A stretch of 64,000 bases of DNA from Bacteroidota bacterium (GTDB lineage Bacteria; Bacteroidota; Bacteroidia; Flavobacteriales; Flavobacteriaceae), in NCBI GenBank assembly GCA_018829465.1, contig JAHJTN010000001.1:108223-172222 (forward strand), given 5' to 3'. Position numbers and translations under genes: made by a program. Below the pieces are notes generated by a model. The model saw only the letters and a program-made list of their open reading frames with translations. It made no database searches and had not been told where the DNA came from. This document shows positions 60,010-64,000 of this stretch, one piece after another (position 1 is the stretch's first letter; each line of letters opens with the position of its first letter).

Positions 60010-63000
60010 TTATCTGTTTATGTATAGGTAACCGGCTTTTTCACGGTTTGTGCCATTACCGTCTTTGTACTTTAATATCCAATAGTAAGTGCCTTCGGGC
60101 AATTTTTCATTTTTACTAAGGGTCGAACGTCCGTCTGAAATGCCTCTGAATTTTTTTGCACCGGGCTGTCCATAGCCATTTTGATCGAATACTTTCACGC
60201 CCCAACGGTTGAAAATTTCCACTAAATTTTCCGGAAATCTTTCAATACCCTTGATGGTGAATGTGTCATTGCTACCATCGTCATTGTCTGAAATTCCGTT
60301 GTATATAATCAAATCACCTAGTAGCGGAACTACAGTTGGGTCGTTTGCAGCTGAAGTGGTTGGGTCATCAGAAATATCAGAAACAGTTTCTGTGTTTATA
60401 GTCACAGCGTTTACAGTGGCCTGATTGATTACTTCTTCGTTGTCTATGTCTTGTTGTGTAAGGACATAAATTGCAGTAAAGGTTGAAGAATCTGTAGCAC
60501 CCGCGGGCAATGAAGTCAAGATACCGCTAACAGTCACAATCGGATCAGTAATAGACACTTCAAACAAATCGACATTGCCTGTATTTGTCACCGTGAAGGT
60601 ATATCTAATCGTTTCACCAACTTGGCTAAAACCATCGCCATTTTCATCGAAAAATACACCGGATTTTTCCAAAACAAGACCGGGTGCTTGTGGTAACGAA
60701 ACCACGGTTGGGTCATCGGGGTTTCCGTCGTTGTTTGGGTCACTTTCAGTAAAATCTCCGGGGTCATCGGACAGGTCGGATACGGCTGTGGCATCGTCAA
60801 CACGGCCATTAACTACTGCCTGGTTTACCACAGAGCCCAGGTTGATATCATCTTGGGTGATGGTGTAGGTTGCAGAAAAAGTAGTACTATCACTTTCGCC
60901 TGAAGCCAAGTCAATCGGACCTCCGGTTACGGTTACAAGTGGGTCTGTGACAAAAATCTGGAAAATCATTAGGCTACCTGTATTGGTTACCGTAAACAGA
61001 TAGGTAATGGTTTCACCTGCATCTGCCAATCCGTTGCCGTTTTCGTCGTTAAAAATCCCAACTTTAGAAAGGAAAAGTTGATTAGAGATTGGGAAAGTGG
61101 TTACGGTTGGTTCATCTTCTTCATTTGAATCGTCATCAGAAACATCTCTCAAATCTATACCGCCCAAGGTTCTTCCATCTACCGTAGCTTGGTTGACAAC
61201 TGCCGTTTCGTTTATATCGTCTTGGGTAAGTGTGTAAGTAGCCTCAAAAACCCAAACTTCGCCTACATCTAAAATGCCATCATTGTTTGTGTCGCCAGAT
61301 GCCGGTCCGGAAATATTTCCGCCCAACAACGGATCGGTAACAACCACATTTTCCACAGCTGCATCTCCGAGGTTGGACACGGTAAAAGTGTAGTCAATAA
61401 AATCGCCTGCTTGCGCAATTCCATTACCATCGTTATCACGGAAAGCACCTGTTTTTATGATGGCTATGGCTGCTTTTTGTGAAAGAGGCGTCACAGTCGG
61501 GTTGTCCCCCAATACAGTTTGATCATCGGAAAAATCGCTGACAACAACCAAATCTGGATCTTCGCCAAAAACAGTGGCTTGATTGACAAAAAATCCTGCA
61601 TTGATATCTGCTTGTGTGATAGTGTAGGTAGCTCTAAATGTTGTAAAATCTGATTCTCCGGGTGCCAAACTCGGCAGCGGACCGCCTTCAATTGTAGCAA
61701 AAGGATCTTGAATTGTGATGTTGGTCAGCGTTACTGTTCCCGTATTGGTCACAGTGAATACATAGCTGATCGTCTCTCCTTCTTGGGCATAGCCGTCGCT
61801 ATCTTCATCGTTGAAAGTGCCTACTTTTATCAAACCAACAGATGAAAGCGTGGGCAATGGGGTTACCGTAGGATCATCTTCAGTCGGACTGTTGTCATCC
61901 GATGAGTCGCTAACAGGTGGCCCTTGCAGAAGAGTTGCGGCTTCAACCCTAGCTTGATTGACTACCTCGCCATTATCTACGTCTTCTTGTGTGAGTGTAT
62001 AATCGGCTGTTACTATCCAACTTTCGCCAACATCCAATATACTGTCATTATTTAAGTCGCCATTTATGGGAGATGACAAGCTCATAAAGCCTCCCAAAAG
62101 CGGGTCGTTTAGTGTCACATTTTGCAAACTGGTATTGCCGGTATTGCTAATGGTAAAGGTGTAAGTGATAATTTCACCCTCTTCGGCATAAGTGTCATCA
62201 TTTTGGTCAACAAACACACCAGATTTGATGAGACTTACTGAAATATTCTGAGCTACAATAGCTGTGTTCTGTGTAGTTATTTGAGAGGATTGATCGCTAA
62301 TTGCAGTCGCCGTGTTGACTATAGTACCATTATTAACATCTTCTGGTGTAACGCGGTAGGTTCCCACCAAAATACAACTGTCTCCTGGTAAAACTAAGCT
62401 ACAAGTAACTGAATTAGGTTGAATTAAATCATCTGTTAAAACTAAATTTGAAATAGCTATTGAGCTTTGGTTGGTAGCTGTTATTGTGTACTCTAAAGTA
62501 TCCCCCAAGCTTATATCTACAGAATTGTCTTCATCCAAATTATTTGTCAAGGCTTTAGTTAAACTTACACTTGCATCTTGCGAACAAATTAGTCCAAAAT
62601 TTAAACTATCATCTAACAGTTGAGTGCTACTTAAAACTACCGATGACAATATGTTTCCAGTGGTAAAACCACAACCTGGAACTAAGTTTGCTTGTTGATT
62701 TTGGTTTACATTGTCAAACTGATTTATTTGATTTGGCTGTGACACGGGTGGTAATTGTTTCACCAAACCTGTTAGACTCATTGCCTGAGCTGATGAAAAA
62801 TTCTGAGAATCGTTTTCATCAATAACGGCTGTATAGCTAATGTTTAAAGGGAGGTTCCTAAAGAAATACTCACCTCTAAGATTGGAAGTTAAAGTTGCAA
62901 CCAAATTATTATTTTGATCAAAAAGGTTAACTCTTACATTACTCAATCCTGCCCTATTAAATTCGCCTGAATCGGGTATTCCATTTTGGTTTAAATCAAT

Positions 63001-64000
63001 CCATTCAAAATTAGATGCTGATATAGAACCATTGGCGTTATTTAAGGTTAGTTGACCATCGTTGTCAGCATCAAAAAATTCACCTACCAATCCGTCCTCG
63101 TTATCATCAAACCAAACAAAATCTCCTACAACCCCTAATAATGGAGCAGAAAAATTAAAGTTTTCTTCTAATAGCTCACAATTATTTATAGTAATGGTTC
63201 TAAAAACCTCATTCACGGCAAACAAATTAAAATTATTCCCTAAGTAAGCTTCCAAAACCCTTAACTCATATGTTCCACTTGGTACATTTTCGAATGAATA
63301 AAAACCATTTAAATCCGCAGGAGTTAAAATAACATCTTCAACATTTGTAGAGCCCGTTGGTGTTAAGGTTATAAATGAAGGCAAGCCGTTTTCAGCTGAG
63401 TCTATTAGATTGTTCCTGTTCAAATCTTCCCATATTCTTCCGATAATTATTCCTGCGGCATTTGTACACACTTGGGTACTTGCCGAATCTTCATCCCGAA
63501 TAAGACCGTTTGTAAATGAATCTGCTTCAACGCTAGCAGTATTTATAAGTGGATTGGAATTAATTTGAACATTTGTAATGGTTAAACTTGCAGTACAATT
63601 AAATGTGTCTCCGGGATTTAGGGTTAATGGAATTATTCCACAGTTTAAATTTTGTACCAAATCGTCGCTAACATTAATGTTACTAAGAGTTACATTCCCG
63701 CTGTTAATAATTTGAAATGTGTATGTTATTACTTCATTTACCTGACCAACGCCATCACCATTTAAATCAAACAAGTTGGCATTCTTTATTATTTCTATAC
63801 TTGGGTTTTGAGTTAAAGGAACAACCGTGGGGTCGTTGGTTGGGTCTTGATCCATATTGCCGTCCGTGAGACCGTTGTCGTCATCCGATACGTCCGTGGC
63901 GCCTTCTGTGCTGTTGGCCGTGGCGGAGTTGCTGATGCTTCCATTATCAACATCGGCTTGGGTAATGGTATAGGTCGCCGTTAAAACCGCATTGGCTCCG
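60010..64000 (-). CDS. Giant repeat adhesin with type IX (type B) sorting domain, partial
   Basis: At least 1330 residues; the frame stays open through the right edge, so the ATG at 63855 is not the start. The last about 95 residues (60010-60300; VEIFNRWGVKVFDQNGYG) are the gliding-motility-associated type B C-terminal signal of the type IX secretion system. Six or more about 110-residue DUF11-like repeats (60300-62600 and again beyond 63600) share the pattern Lys-x-Gly-x-Phe-x-Asp-x-Asn-x-Asp-Gly, FTVTNTG and TYTITQADIN, with Asp-rich loops that probably bind calcium. Between 62600 and 63550 are SdrD-B-like domains (GIIIGRIWEDLNRNNLIDSA, GVVGDFVWFDDNEDGLVGE). It is probably a surface filament of SprB type. 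Confidence 0.9.
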   Translation of the reverse strand, partial: GANAVLTATYTITQADVDNGSISNSATANSTEGATDVSDDDNGLTDGNMDQDPTNDPTVVPLTQNPSIEIIKNANLFDLNGDGVGQVNEVITYTFQIINSGNVTLSNINVSDDLVQNLNCGIIPLTLNPGDTFNCTASLTITNVQINSNPLINTASVEADSFTNGLIRDEDSASTQVCTNAAGIIIGRIWEDLNRNNLIDSAENGLPSFITLTPTGSTNVEDVILTPADLNGFYSFENVPSGTYELRVLEAYLGNNFNLFAVNEVFRTITINNCELLEENFNFSAPLLGVVGDFVWFDDNEDGLVGEFFDADNDGQLTLNNANGSISASNFEWIDLNQNGIPDSGEFNRAGLSNVRVNLFDQNNNLVATLTSNLRGEYFFRNLPLNISYTAVIDENDSQNFSSAQAMSLTGLVKQLPPVSQPNQINQFDNVNQNQQANLVPGCGFTTGNILSSVVLSSTQLLDDSLNFGLICSQDASVSLTKALTNNLDEDNSVDISLGDTLEYTITATNQSSIAISNLVLTDDLIQPNSVTCSLVLPGDSCILVGTYRVTPEDVNNGTIVNTATAISDQSSQITTQNTAIVAQNISVSLIKSGVFVDQNDDTYAEEGEIITYTFTISNTGNTSLQNVTLNDPLLGGFMSLSSPINGDLNNDSILDVGESWIVTADYTLTQEDVDNGEVVNQARVEAATLLQGPPVSDSSDDNSPTEDDPTVTPLPTLSSVGLIKVGTFNDEDSDGYAQEGETISYVFTVTNTGTVTLTNITIQDPFATIEGGPLPSLAPGESDFTTFRATYTITQADINAGFFVNQATVFGEDPDLVVVSDFSDDQTVLGDNPTVTPLSQKAAIAIIKTGAFRDNDGNGIAQAGDFIDYTFTVSNLGDAAVENVVVTDPLLGGNISGPASGDTNNDGILDVGEVWVFEATYTLTQDDINETAVVNQATVDGRTLGGIDLRDVSDDDSNEEDEPTVTTFPISNQLFLSKVGIFNDENGNGLADAGETITYLFTVTNTGSLMIFQIFVTDPLVTVTGGPIDLASGESDSTTFSATYTITQDDINLGSVVNQAVVNGRVDDATAVSDLSDDPGDFTESDPNNDGNPDDPTVVSLPQAPGLVLEKSGVFFDENGDGFSQVGETIRYTFTVTNTGNVDLFEVSITDPIVTVSGILTSLPAGATDSSTFTAIYVLTQQDIDNEEVINQATVNAVTINTETVSDISDDPTTSAANDPTVVPLLGDLIIYNGISDNDDGSNDTFTIKGIERFPENLVEIFNRWGVKVFDQNGYGQPGAKKFRGISDGRSTLSKNEKLPEGTYYWILKYKDGNGTNREKAGYLYINR

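Overview
The window looks like chromosomal DNA of a flavobacterium (Bacteroidota, Flavobacteriia), most likely a marine or freshwater Flavobacteriaceae-type organism. The evidence is: -7 promoter boxes of the TAnnTTTG type with a TTG about 18-20 nt upstream; A-rich regions rather than Shine-Dalgarno boxes before start codons; a type IX secretion adhesin / SprF / OmpA-PD40 cluster; and characteristic gene orders (tatC-AhpD-lptB, zapA-6S RNA-rny, ftsK-lolA-lptG-ribBA). No tRNA, rRNA, CRISPR array, prophage or insertion sequence with a transposase was seen.

Layout: 1-908 is the 5' part of gcvT, running off the left edge. 1366-2727 is a secreted protein with a carboxypeptidase-regulatory-like domain. 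2730-13083 is one long minus-strand molybdenum-cofactor operon. Reading with transcription it runs Fe-S subunit, Tat-exported molybdopterin subunit, moaD, moaE, moaA, (repeat element), moaC, mobA, moeB-rhodanese, a TSUP permease, moeA, xdhC and a mocA-like cytidylyltransferase. It therefore makes the enzyme, builds its cofactor and loads it, possibly with its own molybdate uptake. 13484-16328 is an accessory stretch: tandem secreted NTF2-like paralogues, a divergent AraC regulator, and a HigBA toxin-antitoxin pair bordered by inverted repeats. 16504-21760 is the threonine operon thrL-thrA-thrB-thrC; the leader peptide gene thrL (31 codons rich in Thr and Ile) is newly called here.

21862-44140 is mainly housekeeping: NAD(P)HX repair, recQ, tatC, lptB, uvrB, a tandem CDGSH protein, tamB, tsaD, rsmE, a membrane acyltransferase-like protein, a TetR/AhpD pair, an OmpW-like porin, zapA with a small coiled-coil partner, 6S RNA, rny and an M20 amidohydrolase. 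44237-56933 holds rpmH, a short carB, alkB, two cell-envelope lipoproteins, cysE-cysM, and the ftsK-lolA-lptG-ribBA run. 57071-64000 is a gliding/adhesion operon: a giant repeat adhesin (cut by the right edge), a SprF-like protein and an OmpA/PD40 protein.

The most unusual signal is a family of about 90-125 bp elements present five times in the window. Each full copy ends exactly at the start codon of a gene (moaC, thrC, tatC, lolA) in the same orientation as that gene, begins and ends with ATGAAA, and has a closing stem with compensatory base changes. It looks like a start-codon-associated, structured 5'-leader repeat, and at three of the four loci it lies inside an operon. I do not recognise it as a named family.
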